DNA of 48,863 nucleotides from Bacteroidota bacterium (GCA_022561755.1 JADFQN010000005.1:1-48863), one strand, 5' to 3'. Shown: positions 8,650-18,017, numbered from the stretch's first letter. The notes: a model not told the origin generated them from the letters alone. Translations and numbers: made by a program.

Positions 8650-9498
8650 CTACAGACGATAATCTTCGACTTTTTCGGGTAGCAGCTCGTAGCTGCGCTT
8701 CATGTCGATCCCAATGGTTTCGTCGTCGTAGGGCACCGAACAGAAGCCCAGGACAGACTTTTGGCGATCGGTGACCTCGTTGTAGATCTCCTGAGGGAGA
8801 CTTCCAGGAATATCGAAGGCCTGTTTGATCCACCAGCGGCAGAAGGTTGCGATCATTGACCAGCGAGTGCCGCCGCTCCGATTGGCCCGTGCGCCATGCC
8901 AGGTGCGGCTGTCCCAGAACACGAGGTCTCCAGCCTTTCCTTCGATGGAGATCGCATCGTCGAATGCTTCCTGCGGAGCGTAGCCGTCGGAAAGGTGAGA
9001 GCCCGGAGTGAGGACGGTGCAGCCATTCTCTTCGGTCATGTCTTCCAGCAAAATTGAGCATTGCATGATAAAGACATGCGAGCCCGTGTAGGGAACGAAG
9101 GAATCGATGTGCATCGGCATTTGATAATTGCTGCTGCGCGCAAGAAATGACCGGAGGATGTAATTGGGCGCATCAGCCGGCACAGAGGAGAACCATTGAT
9201 CGTTCAGGAAATGCTTGAGAATCCCCTCGATGATCTCGTTCTCCAGCATCATCCGAATGAATAAGATGTCTTTACTCTGCAAATTGTAGACCATGGGCTG
9301 GTCTCGGTTAAGGCGCGGCATCCGCTCCGACTGAACGGACAGGGTCTTTCCGAACCAGTACTTTATGCGGTCCAGCGCCTCAGCTATATCATCCGAACTA
9401 AAGGCTTGCGGGATGTAAGTATAGCCGTCTCGCTCGATCGCGCTGATGTATCCAGTTAAACTATCCGCAGGCATTGTTAGTTCTATTGACTGTTGCAT
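8650..9498 (-). CDS. phytanoyl-CoA dioxygenase (PhyH) family oxygenase 2
   Basis: A 282-aa PhyH-family Fe(II)/2-oxoglutarate dioxygenase, upstream partner of the previous gene in a two-gene minus-strand operon. Metal ligands are H130 and D132 (MPMHIDSF) and H201 (SRTWHGARANRSGG); R212 in GTRWS is the expected 2-oxoglutarate contact. The segment ENGCTVLTPGSH is typical of PhyH enzymes that act on small molecules. ATG start at 9498 with a GAGAG-like ribosome site just upstream. The two paralogues are clearly different from each other, which suggests two oxidations of one product or of two positions. The substrate is unknown. Confidence 0.85.
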   Translation of the reverse strand: MQQSIELTMPADSLTGYISAIERDGYTYIPQAFSSDDIAEALDRIKYWFGKTLSVQSERMPRLNRDQPMVYNLQSKDILFIRMMLENEIIEGILKHFLNDQWFSSVPADAPNYILRSFLARSSNYQMPMHIDSFVPYTGSHVFIMQCSILLEDMTEENGCTVLTPGSHLSDGYAPQEAFDDAISIEGKAGDLVFWDSRTWHGARANRSGGTRWSMIATFCRWWIKQAFDIPGSLPQEIYNEVTDRQKSVLGFCSVPYDDETIGIDMKRSYELLPEKVEDYRL

Positions 9499-9626
9499 CG
9501 AATTCTCTCGTTTACTGGTTTAAACGGCGGTTTCAGAATGAAGGGAACGGAGAATACAGCTATTCGCCTATCCCGGCAAGGTTGAATGCTCTGCATGCGA
9601 TCATCTTGTCCTGCAATTCCTAACAA

Positions 9627-9660
9627 AAGGCCCGCCCCGCAGAAGCGGAAGGGGCCGCAT
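9627..9660. terminator. possible hairpin terminator
   Basis: GGCCCGCCCCGC and GCGGAAGGGGCCGC face each other around AGAA, giving a GC-rich imperfect stem directly preceded by AACAAAA. Read on the minus strand, the hairpin is followed by a short T-rich run. It would end transcription coming from the minus-strand side above 9660. Moderate support only. Confidence 0.4.
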
Positions 9661-9665
9661 AGACT

Positions 9666-9951
9666 TCATGAGCCTGAAGAAACTTGTGTGGGTTGCTTCG
9701 TAAGCGTCACGCGGCGCGTGACGGCGAAGTGCTCACCGATGGCGCAAACCACGTGAATACCTGAGGGCAGGCCGGCGCCGTCGATCATAGTCGATCATAA
9801 AGGCGTGAGCAGGACCGGCGGCGAGCGTGCCGTTGTGGGGCGTTGCGACCTGACGGCCGAGCGGGTCGTACACCGCGAGCCGGACAATCTGCTGCTCGGC
9901 AACCTGCGTGAAGTGGGCCTGCGAGTTGAACGGGTTCGGATGGGCCGTCAA
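9666..9951 (-). pseudogene. remnant of a secreted protein's C-terminal sorting (FlgD-like/T9SS-type) domain
   Basis: Minus-strand translation gives HPNPFNSQAHFTQV, then VRLAVYDPLGRQVAT and GPAHAFMID, the classic start of a Por/T9SS-like C-terminal domain. After that the frame is lost. In another frame the expected continuation is intact: GAGLPSGIHVVCAIGEHF, then TRRVTLTK to a TGA at 9666-9668. The break coincides with a 10-base exact tandem duplication at 9780-9799, and removing one copy restores a continuous domain. No protein body is found upstream, so this is a decayed tail fragment and not a complete gene. Confidence 0.8.
9780..9799. repeat. 10-base tandem duplication causing a frameshift
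   Basis: GTCGATCATA occurs twice head to tail at 9780-9789 and 9790-9799. The extra ten bases shift the frame of the sorting-domain remnant exactly where its two halves separate. Confidence 0.9.
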
Positions 9952-10380
9952 GAAGACGATCTCCTACCACAACTCCCGCTATCACAACTCGATCGGGCTG
10001 GCCATTTTACGAGATGGAGGAGGAACCTTTCAAAGGTTCTCGGAGAGTCAGCTTTTAAGTCCCATATACATGTTTAATGTAGTCAACCATGGTAGTCAGG
10101 GGTTCAGGTACGAAGAATAACCCCGCCTTTCGCAAAGACTGCCGGTAGGGAAGCTCTGATTATCAAACTGCGCTGTTGCCAACGTAGTATCGTGGTCGGA
10201 GTCCTCCAACAAAGCTTGGCCGAAGTACGTTTCCAGTTCTCTTCAGTGTGCTGCTTTGAACCTCGTCCCAGCAACGATCAATTGAGGAATCGCGTAGCGT
10301 GTGCATCCTTTGCCGAATCCATTACTGGGAGAGCTAAAGCCGCTGTTGCCTGACTAACGAACGCGCAGCAATGCCACATT
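9952..10380. other. intergenic region with no recognisable gene
   Basis: Between the sorting-domain remnant and the CocE-type hydrolase I see only short frames in all six readings, none with a recognisable motif. The upstream body of the decayed secreted protein is not detectable here. Confidence 0.5.
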
Positions 10381-12180
10381 CTAGCGTACGATTGGCAGAA
10401 TAATGTGGGAGGGGTGCTCCCGGTCGTGGTAGATGGTCTGCTCAGCCCTGTACATCTCTACGTCCGTGGCCGGATCGTTCCCGGTGTTTGGATTGCGGTT
10501 CCATAAGGGGAAATTGCTGCTGGTCAGGTGGACACGGATACGGTGGCCTCGCTTGAAGACGTTGCTTGTTGGCAATAGGTGTAGGGTGTACTCGTAGACT
10601 TCTCCAGGGACGAGGAGCTTCGGCGGATCCCAGATAGACTCGCGGAATCGCGCACGGATGATGCCCTCCGTCAGGTTGTATGCCGTGCCATCCGGGTAGA
10701 CGTCGATCAGCTTGGCTGTGAAGTCCGTGTCCCTGGCCGAGGAGGCTGCGTAGAGTTTGACCTGGATTGGTCCGGTGACCTCGGTGTCCTCGGCCAATGT
10801 GTCGCTTGTGAACACCAAGACATCGTTCCTTTGCTCAATAGGCCGCTGGTCGACGGCGCCAGCACGAATGATCTCAGTTATGTTGTCGTCCCAATAGGAA
10901 TGATTCCCACCTAGCGTCGGTACGGGATCATCCGGATCGTAGATATAAACGGTCGGCTCTTCGTCGCCGGGCGGATCCGTGCTCAAGAAGCCAAGCCGCA
11001 TCCCGTTGGGGCTGCGGAAGTAGTACTTCGTGAACTGAGTGCGGGCCAGGGGCCACTCGTCTTCGCCCCGCCATACATTGGTGCCCATGACGAATATCTG
11101 GATGGGCGGCTCGTCCGCCATGCCGTTGTCGATGCCCTTCAACACGTAGTCCAGCCAGCGGATTGCCAGCGCAACTTCGTCTTTGCCGGCGTCCCTGCCC
11201 AAGCCCGTGCCGAAGTCCCGGTCTCCGACGACGCGATTCAGATGATCGGATGGATCGATGACGACGCGGATTTCATCCGTTGCATCGACCTCTCGGAGCC
11301 TTTGAAAGCTTGTAAAGGCCGCACCAGAATAGTAGTCATACCAGCCACCCATCAGATAGACAGGGATGGTGATTCTGCTGTACTTATCGTCACCTCCATC
11401 CCCCCGTATGCTAATCGCTTTCCAATAATCGTCGAACGTCGAATGGCTGACATAATCTCTCCATAAGCCCGCCGCGCCCGCAGCGCCGCCGCCGTTCACG
11501 ATCTCGTCAAGCGTGATCAGGGGCACGTGACGAAAGTAGTTCTGCCAGCCTATGTTGTTGATGACAGGCCAGTCACTCCGGTCAAAGGCGCGTCCGCTGG
11601 CCGTCATGGCGTAGCTGAGCGCCCCATTGCACCAATACACGCACTGCCATAGATCCGCATTCATATTTTGCGGGATGATGGCTTTAAGGTTCGGATGCTG
11701 CTCGGGTGCCACGAGCCACTGGGTAGCTCCCCAGTAGGACTTGCCATACATGGCGATGGCGCCATTACACCAGGGTTGCTGACTTATCCAGGTCAGGGTG
11801 TCGTAACCATCTTGTGCGTCGTTAAAGAACCGGTTGCGTACGCCCTGGGCGCCTTCGGATCGACCGTGTCCACGGGTCGATTGTCCAACGTACACGTAGC
11901 CGGCTTGCGTAAACCTCTGCGCGTCTTTCATACTACCGGGCCCGTATCCCCGTGTAAGCACAACGGGGTACTGTCCATCGCCTGGCCTGTAAATTTCAGT
12001 GTAGAGATTGACCCCGTCTCGCATTGACACGAGGACCTCTTCGGCAGCGCTTTGAGGGTCGCCTTCCTGTAATCCTAGCATAGCGAGGAAACGGGAAAAA
12101 TACGGTTTTGCGACCATTACAGATGCAGCTAAGGCGAAGACAATAACGATTCCGGTCAGTATATCTTTTGTCCGGTTCAT
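10381..12180 (-). CDS. CocE/NonD-family alpha/beta hydrolase, membrane-anchored
   Basis: A 599-aa serine hydrolase of the CocE/X-Pro dipeptidyl-peptidase (S15) group. An N-terminal hydrophobic stretch (about residues 8-24) is a signal anchor, so the enzyme should be extracytoplasmic. The catalytic residues can be placed: S148 in GKSYWG, D282 in GGWYDYY, and probably H313 in IDPSDHLNR. The last third has the beta-rich C-terminal domain of the family (VTGPIQVKLYAASSARDTDF, RIRVHLTSSNFPLW). It cleaves an ester, amide or acyl-peptide bond, and the substrate cannot be assigned. It stands alone on the minus strand, and its relation to the biosynthetic locus is unclear. Confidence 0.85.
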   Translation of the reverse strand: MNRTKDILTGIVIVFALAASVMVAKPYFSRFLAMLGLQEGDPQSAAEEVLVSMRDGVNLYTEIYRPGDGQYPVVLTRGYGPGSMKDAQRFTQAGYVYVGQSTRGHGRSEGAQGVRNRFFNDAQDGYDTLTWISQQPWCNGAIAMYGKSYWGATQWLVAPEQHPNLKAIIPQNMNADLWQCVYWCNGALSYAMTASGRAFDRSDWPVINNIGWQNYFRHVPLITLDEIVNGGGAAGAAGLWRDYVSHSTFDDYWKAISIRGDGGDDKYSRITIPVYLMGGWYDYYSGAAFTSFQRLREVDATDEIRVVIDPSDHLNRVVGDRDFGTGLGRDAGKDEVALAIRWLDYVLKGIDNGMADEPPIQIFVMGTNVWRGEDEWPLARTQFTKYYFRSPNGMRLGFLSTDPPGDEEPTVYIYDPDDPVPTLGGNHSYWDDNITEIIRAGAVDQRPIEQRNDVLVFTSDTLAEDTEVTGPIQVKLYAASSARDTDFTAKLIDVYPDGTAYNLTEGIIRARFRESIWDPPKLLVPGEVYEYTLHLLPTSNVFKRGHRIRVHLTSSNFPLWNRNPNTGNDPATDVEMYRAEQTIYHDREHPSHIILPIVR

Positions 12181-12783
12181 GGTGACGATCAGGCTTCTGG
12201 CTTAACCAATCTCGCTGCTCCGATAGGCAGGAAAGTACATATTGTTCGCATGCAGGACGCTTTCTGTGATAGCGCCGTACTTTTCGCGATCGAAGATGCA
12301 ACCGCAAGAGTAAGGCTGCCGGGTATCGGAGACCTATCCTTTTCGAACCCGTGCCAACCGTCGTGCCCATCTAAGCGATAGGCATGGCTTCCACGTTGAG
12401 GGAGATGGCCGCAGGTTCATGTTTTACAACGGCGACGGATTCGGTCGCTCCGGTTTCGGATGCGCCACGCAGCCGGTTCTCGCAAACGTGTCCGTCCGGA
12501 TCGGGTGGTAAAGCCATCCTGTTTCCCGGCAGACATATGCAGGTGGGGGGGCTTGTCACGAATCATTCAGCGATGTACACCCACGGATACTGCGTGAGAC
12601 CTCCTGAGGACGGTAATCTGTGGGATTTGTTGGCCAATCAAGATCGTTACGTGCCAGACAACAGCAATGCCTAAGGAGCTCGATAAACGACGGCTACTAT
12701 CGGTCGAGACGAACGATAACGGCAGGCTCAGTTCAGGCTCGATATTGAACAGGAGCGGTGTGCAGGAGCGGGACAGCGGCAGG
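12181..12783. other. intergenic region with no recognisable gene
   Basis: An open frame of 96 codons on the plus strand (12384-12674) has no family features and no ribosome-binding site. The segment from 12667 can be read as an N-terminal extension of the aminotransferase, but it shows no conserved motif. I see no RNA gene or repeat. Confidence 0.4.
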
Positions 12784-13956
12784 ATGCCGAAGTCCGGCAG
12801 GTCGTATCACGTCGGGCGCCCCAACATCGGCGATCGTCGGCGTCTGATGGAGCGGATCAACGATATCTTGGACCGAAGATGGTTGACCAACAACGGGCCG
12901 TATGTACGGGAGTTCGAGGAGCGGATTGCAGAACTGGTCGGCGTCAAGCACTGCGTCGTCGTTTGCAATGGTACGGTTGGTCTCGAAATTGCCATTCGTG
13001 CACTTGGCCTGGAGGGGGAAGTCATCCTTCCAGCCTATACCTTCGTCGCTACCGCGCATGCCCTGCAATGGCAGCAGATCACGCCTGTTTTCTGTGACAT
13101 CGACCCCGAGACCTGCACCATCGATCCGCACCGCGTTGAGGAACTGATCACGCCGCGTACTTCGGGCATCATGGGGGTTCATCTATGGGGTCGCCCCTGT
13201 GCCGTCGAAGCCCTTTCAGATATCGCAGACCGACACGGCCTGAGGCTCCTTTTCGACGCGGCGCACGCGTTCGGATGTTCGCACAACGGCCAGATGGTAG
13301 GGGGCTTCGGTGATGCCGAAGTGTTCAGCTTCCACGCCACGAAATTTGTCAACGCGTTCGAGGGAGGGGCCATCGTAACCAACTCGGACGAGCTGGCGAG
13401 GAAAATCCGCCTGATGAAGAACTTTGGGTTCGTGGCGGATGACGATGTTCGGCACATCGGGACCAACGGCAAGATGGCCGAAATCTCAGCGGCGATGGGG
13501 CTGACCTCATTGGAAAGCATGGATCACTTCATGGAGATCAATTATCGCAACTATCAGATGTACGGACAGGAGCTGGACGGCCTCCCTGGAATCCGCCTGG
13601 CTGCCTACGACGAGAGCGAGCGATGCAACTACCAGTACATCGTAATCGAGGTGGACGAAGAGGTTGCCGGCACAAGTAGAGAGGAATTGAGAGGGCTGCT
13701 GCGGGCGAACCGGGTGCGCGCGAGAAGGTATTTCTATCCGGGATGTCATCGGATGGAACCCTACAAGACGCTCTTCCCCGACGCTGGAACTCGACTTCCT
13801 TACACCGAGGCTGCCGGAGATTGCGTGATCGTTCTGCCTACCGGCACGGCGGTCGACGGAGACGACATCCGCATGATCTGCGGAATCATCAGAGATGGGC
13901 TGGACGACGCCGCGGGCAATCAGAAGCGGCGAACCCGTCAATCTACACGAACGTAA
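12784..13956 (+). CDS. DegT/DnrJ/EryC1/StrS-family PLP aminotransferase
   Basis: A PLP-dependent sugar aminotransferase of the DegT family, 390 aa from this start. In the long-frame numbering (from 12667) the cofactor lysine is K226 in FHATKFVNAFEGG, and the cofactor-contacting Asp is in LLFDAAHAFG. RRWLTNNGPYVREFEERI is the usual family N-terminal motif. The frame extends to an ATG at 12667, but those extra 39 residues are poorly conserved-looking, and the protein aligns with the family only from about HVGRPNIGDRR, so the ATG at 12784 is preferred. Such enzymes aminate keto-sugar nucleotides for surface glycans or antibiotics. The glycosyltransferase that follows fits a glycan role. Confidence 0.88.
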   Translation: MPKSGRSYHVGRPNIGDRRRLMERINDILDRRWLTNNGPYVREFEERIAELVGVKHCVVVCNGTVGLEIAIRALGLEGEVILPAYTFVATAHALQWQQITPVFCDIDPETCTIDPHRVEELITPRTSGIMGVHLWGRPCAVEALSDIADRHGLRLLFDAAHAFGCSHNGQMVGGFGDAEVFSFHATKFVNAFEGGAIVTNSDELARKIRLMKNFGFVADDDVRHIGTNGKMAEISAAMGLTSLESMDHFMEINYRNYQMYGQELDGLPGIRLAAYDESERCNYQYIVIEVDEEVAGTSREELRGLLRANRVRARRYFYPGCHRMEPYKTLFPDAGTRLPYTEAAGDCVIVLPTGTAVDGDDIRMICGIIRDGLDDAAGNQKRRTRQSTRT

Positions 13957-14046
13957 CGTGTGCGCCCACGGCGCCGCTCGCTACCGGGCGCGTTTCTAAC
14001 GGCTCACCACCTCTCGGAGAATAAATTCAGATCGTTCAAAAAGGTT

Positions 14047-15099
14047 ATGGAAGCGCATAGCGGCGAAATTCCACGTGTCTCTGTTGCTATCCCGGCATAC
14101 AACTCGGAATGCTATATCGAACGGGCCATCGAGTCGGTCCTCGATCAGACCGATTCGAGTCTGGAACTCATTGTTGTCGACGATGCATCGAAGGATGGCA
14201 CGGTCGATCGAATCAAGTGCATTTCGGATCCGCGCCTCACGCTGATCGAGCACGCGGAGAACACCTGGCCCGGCTTTGGCTTGAATCAGGCACTGCAGCG
14301 GGCCCAGGGCGAGTGGTTTGCCTTCCTGGATGGTGACGACTGGTACGTTCCGGACCGGCTGGAGCGGCTCCTGGGCTATGCCGAACGGTTCGATGTCGAC
14401 ATGATCGCTGACAACATCTTGTTCAAGGATAAGGTGGCCGGGCCCGACGGATGCGCCGAGGAGTTTCGCTCTGCAGGGACGTTGTTCACCCGGGCGATGG
14501 AGAAAACTCTTCCCCGCATGCTGTCAGCCGAGGAGTTCGTGCTTGGAAACAAACCGGGACCCCGAAACCCGTGTATGGGGCTAGTGAAACCGATATTCAG
14601 GCGATCCTTCCTCGAGCAGAACGGGTTGAGGTTTTACGAGGATGAACTCTTCAACGGTGACACGTGCTTCTTCCTTCGTTGTCTGGCGGCAGGGGCACGA
14701 ATGCTAATCGTGCCCGAGATAGGCTACAACTATCGCCGCCATTCCGCCGGAATAACCCGTTCGGCGGAGCGGCTGTACTTCCACGGCGAACAGGCGAAAC
14801 GAAACCGGCTGCTGCTGGAGGAGCATCGGGATTCCGGGCAGGGCATTATCTCTGCGCTCGAAGTACGGCAGCGGGCGATTGAGCGCGCCGAGAAGTTCGA
14901 GCGGACGAAAAAGCGGCTGGAGAATGGCGAGCTGGGTGTGGTCCTGCGTAGCCCTCAGGACATTCCTTCCTATCTCTCCTACTCGGTGGAGGCCCGGGCC
15001 GTGTATCTCCGGAACAGATTCAGGGGCGCACGCGCGAAGGTGCGCAGGCTACTGAACGGCAAGCGTCGTACGACGCCTGTAGTGGCGTCTGGAGACTGA
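14047..15099 (+). CDS. family 2 glycosyltransferase
   Basis: GT-A fold glycosyltransferase, 350 aa from the ATG at 14047. The nucleotide-binding start is RVSVAIPAYNSECYIERAI, then LELIVVDDASKDGTVD, and the metal-binding site is FLDGDDWYVPDRL. The frame can be extended to a GTG at 13960, four bases after the aminotransferase stop, but the extra residues show no family pattern. It transfers a sugar from a nucleotide donor to a glycan or lipid carrier at the cytoplasmic face of the membrane. It appears to form an operon with the DegT-type aminotransferase, suggesting an amino-sugar-containing surface glycan. Donor and acceptor are unknown. Confidence 0.88.
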   Translation: MEAHSGEIPRVSVAIPAYNSECYIERAIESVLDQTDSSLELIVVDDASKDGTVDRIKCISDPRLTLIEHAENTWPGFGLNQALQRAQGEWFAFLDGDDWYVPDRLERLLGYAERFDVDMIADNILFKDKVAGPDGCAEEFRSAGTLFTRAMEKTLPRMLSAEEFVLGNKPGPRNPCMGLVKPIFRRSFLEQNGLRFYEDELFNGDTCFFLRCLAAGARMLIVPEIGYNYRRHSAGITRSAERLYFHGEQAKRNRLLLEEHRDSGQGIISALEVRQRAIERAEKFERTKKRLENGELGVVLRSPQDIPSYLSYSVEARAVYLRNRFRGARAKVRRLLNGKRRTTPVVASGD

Positions 15100-15144
15100 A
15101 GGCTCCGCAGTGGTCCTTCAACAGTCAGATAGTAACATGTCGGT

Positions 15145-15714
15145 TTGTTGCCAGTTTGTAAGTACTCACGCGCCGCCTTGACCTCAGACCAGTTAACCGT
15201 TCGGATCGAGGATCTGAATCCTTCTCATGCCGGGGCCATGCAACACCTCGTAAGTGATCCGCGTGGTACAAACTTTACGCCGAAACCAGAGCCCTATCCT
15301 GCTGGAGATGCCGCCAGAGAAATCGAGCGCACAATTACAGATCGAAAAGCCGGGACGGCGTATTGCTTTGCCATCCTCGCTGATGGCGAGTTTGCGGGCG
15401 TGTGCAAACTCAAGGAGGTGACCGTCAGGCAGGGTGAGTTGGGGTACTGGGTTGCCGCCCCATTCTGGAGGAAGGGCATTGCAACGCGAGGCGCTGGGTT
15501 TGTTCTGGACAACGCGTTTGTTGATCTCGGGTTAGATCGTGTCGTCGCCCACACCATGGCCAGGAACCCCGCTTCTACCCGCGTACTCGAGAAACTCGGC
15601 TTTGAGTTATTGGGGAGCGAGCCTAACTCACACCCCAAATGGTCAACGGATGAGATCGTTCTCCAGTACGCCTTGACGAACGCATCGTTGCAGGAAAGAA
15701 GAATCCACAACTAG
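15145..15714 (+). CDS. GNAT-family N-acetyltransferase (RimJ/RimL-like)
   Basis: A GNAT acetyltransferase of up to 189 aa. The acetyl-CoA-binding motif A region is [20 protein letters not shown], followed by [20 protein letters not shown] and EKLGFELLG, the pattern of ribosomal-protein-type (RimJ/RimL) and related small acetyltransferases. The start is uncertain: TTG codons at 15145 and 15178 are both possible, and the first in-frame ATG lies too far into the domain. Its TAG stop shares the tetranucleotide CTAG (15711-15714) with the stop of the convergent ion-channel gene. Substrate unknown. Confidence 0.85.
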   Translation: MLPVCKYSRAALTSDQLTVRIEDLNPSHAGAMQHLVSDPRGTNFTPKPEPYPAGDAAREIERTITDRKAGTAYCFAILADGEFAGVCKLKEVTVRQGELGYWVAAPFWRKGIATRGAGFVLDNAFVDLGLDRVVAHTMARNPASTRVLEKLGFELLGSEPNSHPKWSTDEIVLQYALTNASLQERRIHN

Positions 15715-16610
15715 GCTTGACTCGGTGCTAACGCCTCGCCGCAGCGCTTGCAATAGCGTGCATCCACGTCGTGCGGCTCTAGCCCACAGCGCGAACACGC
15801 ATCCTGAGAACCTTTTTCCCCTTTCCGATTAATCGCATGGCGCGTCATTTCGGCTGTCACGATGCCCGTCGGGACGGCAATGATCCCGTAGCCCAGTATC
15901 ATGATCATGGAGGCGAAGGCCTGTCCGAGGTCGGTTTGGGGTGAGATGTCTCCGTAGCCCACCGTCGTGAGCGTTACGATGGCCCAGTACACGCCTCGGG
16001 GGATGCTCGTAAACCCGTTGGCGTCGCCTTCAATCAGGTACATCAGCGAGCCCAGGATCACCGTCAGCGTGAGTACGGCGAACATGAAAATGAGGATCTT
16101 CCGGCGGCTGTCGCGCAACGCCATGACGAGGATATCGACTTCCACGAGGTATTCGGCGAGCTTCAGCACGCGGAAAACGCGCAGGATCCGCAACAGCCGG
16201 ACGACCAGCAGAAACTGTGCGCCGGGCACCAGTACGCTCAGGTAGGTTGGGATTACGGCCAGCAGGTCGATGACGCCGAAGAAGCTGCGGGCATACCGCA
16301 CCGGCTTGTCCACGCAAGCGAGGCGCAGGAGGTACTCAACTGTGAAAAGGATTGTGAAGACCCACTCTGCAGCGCGTAGAAAAGACGGATACTGCGCCCT
16401 GTACGAGGCCACGCTTTCCAGCATCACTACAATCACGCTCGCTATAATGACCAGGATCAGCGTGACGTCGAACGCCTTTCCCAGCGGCGTGTCGGCCTCG
16501 AAGATGATATGGTAGAGCCGCGTAAGCGCCGGGCTCTTCCGGTTAGGACCGAAGGAGCCGGAGAGGGGCGTTGCAGCCGCCGGATGGCCGAGTTTGATAC
16601 GGGTGCTCAT
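15711..16610 (-). CDS. voltage-gated-type potassium channel with C-terminal zinc ribbon
   Basis: A 299-aa six-transmembrane ion-transport protein. S1-S3 lie at about residues 47-125. An arginine-rich S4 reads [15 protein letters not shown] (136-150). S5 is at about 170-193, and the pore loop carries the K+ selectivity filter TVGYGD (216-221) before S6 (about 228-255). A short cytoplasmic tail ends in a CxxC-x11-CxxC zinc ribbon (C272, C275, C287, C290). The Kv-like core is common in bacteria, and the zinc-ribbon tail is a less usual addition. It probably assembles as a tetramer in the inner membrane. ATG start at 16610. Confidence 0.92.
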   Translation of the reverse strand: MSTRIKLGHPAAATPLSGSFGPNRKSPALTRLYHIIFEADTPLGKAFDVTLILVIIASVIVVMLESVASYRAQYPSFLRAAEWVFTILFTVEYLLRLACVDKPVRYARSFFGVIDLLAVIPTYLSVLVPGAQFLLVVRLLRILRVFRVLKLAEYLVEVDILVMALRDSRRKILIFMFAVLTLTVILGSLMYLIEGDANGFTSIPRGVYWAIVTLTTVGYGDISPQTDLGQAFASMIMILGYGIIAVPTGIVTAEMTRHAINRKGEKGSQDACSRCGLEPHDVDARYCKRCGEALAPSQA

Positions 16611-16674
16611 GCGAAGCGGGTGAGACCGCGAAAGATAGGCCGCATGGATTCAACAGGCCCTGCTTGGCCCAATC

Positions 16675-17895
16675 CTAGCCTTGATCAGATTCGGGGTTTG
16701 TCAGGATGGCCTCGAACCGATCTGTAATCCGTTCGATATCGAACGTGGTTTCGGCGTACGCTCGGGCATTCTGCCCGGCTGCCATTCTCCGCTCGTCGTT
16801 TTCGAGCAGTTTTGCTGCTTCGTGAACAAACGCTGTCGGGGCCGTCGGCGGCACGACGACACCCGATCCGGTGCGCACAACAATTTGGGCCGCAAGATTT
16901 TCCGGAGGCACAGCCAGAAGTACCGCGCGGCCCGCGCACAGATACGTCAGCACCTTCGACGGAACGGAGAACACGCCCGCGTCGGGCTCCAGAATTGCCA
17001 GTAGCACATCGGCGGAGGCGAGCACGTCTGGGAACTCTTCAAACGGCTGGTAGGGGAGGATCACGAGACCCTCCAGGCTGTGCTCGGTCTTCTTCTCGCG
17101 CAGCCAGTCGGCGCCGACGCCCTCCGCAATCACCACGACACGTACCGAATCGTCGTCCTTCCACCGCAATGCGAGATTCAGGAGGAGCGTCGGGTTGTGC
17201 TTCATTCCCAGTGTTCCCGAGTACAGCAGAACGCGCTTCTCGGCCAGATCGAACGCCTTGCTCCACGGATTCGATTTTGGCCGAACGGGCATTTCTTCCA
17301 GCGGCGCCCAGTTCTCCACGACGTGCTGCCGCTCGGGCTTCACCCCCCAGCGGGTCAGGATGGGCCGGAAGTCGTCGGTGATCATGACAATCGCGTCGCT
17401 GGCGCGTAGGATGCGCTGCTCCATGCCCACATAAATCCGCCCGGCAAACTCGCCCAGCACCGGAAGCTTCCGCCGAAGCAGGCGGTGCGAGGCCACAGAA
17501 ATCAAATCCTGCAGCCAGTTGACAAGCCTTACGTTCTGGTCTGCGCACCACCGTTGAAGCGGCGCAAGCGCATCGAGGGGTGTATTGGCGGCCAGAACTA
17601 CATCGGGTTGGAGGCGCGCGACGCGCTCCACCAGCAGCGCGCCGTATTCCTTTTCCCGCTTCCGCCTCGCCCAGAGGTCACGCAGCGAGCTCGAGTACTT
17701 CTCAATGGGATTGGCAAGCGCGATGGGGTCGGGCTCGAAGCCCTTGGGGTCGTCGTCGCGGCGCGCCAATGCTCCCTGCGGCGTCTGGTTGGTCGACGAA
17801 TAGCCGTGTCGTACCGTGTGGCCTCGCTCCGCCAACGCGCGGGCGAGTTGCACCTGAAACGGGTGGCCGGCGTAATCGTGGAGGTAGACGCGCAT
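16675..17895 (-). CDS. family 4 glycosyltransferase (WcaI-like)
   Basis: A 406-aa GT-B glycosyltransferase. The N-terminal domain begins MRVYLHDYAGHPFQVQLARA. The donor-binding C-terminal half has RVLLYSGTLGMKHNPTLLL, then LVILPYQPFEEFPDVLASAD and FSVPSKVLTYLCAGRAVLL, which is the conserved GT4 donor-site region. It likely extends an exopolysaccharide or lipid-linked glycan in the cytoplasm. It lies downstream of the tRNA gene on the minus strand and is not obviously in an operon with the GT2 gene. Specificity cannot be read. Confidence 0.87.
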   Translation of the reverse strand: MRVYLHDYAGHPFQVQLARALAERGHTVRHGYSSTNQTPQGALARRDDDPKGFEPDPIALANPIEKYSSSLRDLWARRKREKEYGALLVERVARLQPDVVLAANTPLDALAPLQRWCADQNVRLVNWLQDLISVASHRLLRRKLPVLGEFAGRIYVGMEQRILRASDAIVMITDDFRPILTRWGVKPERQHVVENWAPLEEMPVRPKSNPWSKAFDLAEKRVLLYSGTLGMKHNPTLLLNLALRWKDDDSVRVVVIAEGVGADWLREKKTEHSLEGLVILPYQPFEEFPDVLASADVLLAILEPDAGVFSVPSKVLTYLCAGRAVLLAVPPENLAAQIVVRTGSGVVVPPTAPTAFVHEAAKLLENDERRMAAGQNARAYAETTFDIERITDRFEAILTNPESDQG

Positions 17896-17916
17896 CCGGC
17901 AGACTCCTTGGGGGCA

Positions 17917-17942
17917 TGGCGCAGGAGAGACCTGAACTCCCG
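17917..17942 (-). repeat. degenerate duplicate of the tRNA 3' end
   Basis: Twenty-six bases here match 18018-18043, the 3' (T-arm and acceptor) end of the adjacent tRNA gene, at 22 positions. The T-stem could still pair. The copies are in direct orientation 101 bases apart, which is the arrangement left by tRNA-targeted integration or by a decayed second tRNA. Confidence 0.5.
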
Positions 17943-18017
17943 TCTCGACGCTTCGACTACGCTCAGCGCAGGCTCGTCGGGATAGGGAATCCTGCTCTTT
18001 TCCACGCGAGAGAGTTG

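Noticed and set aside
12384-12674. 96-codon open frame between the CocE-type hydrolase and the DegT aminotransferase
   Set aside because: No Shine-Dalgarno sequence, no domain and no sensible composition; treated as non-coding.
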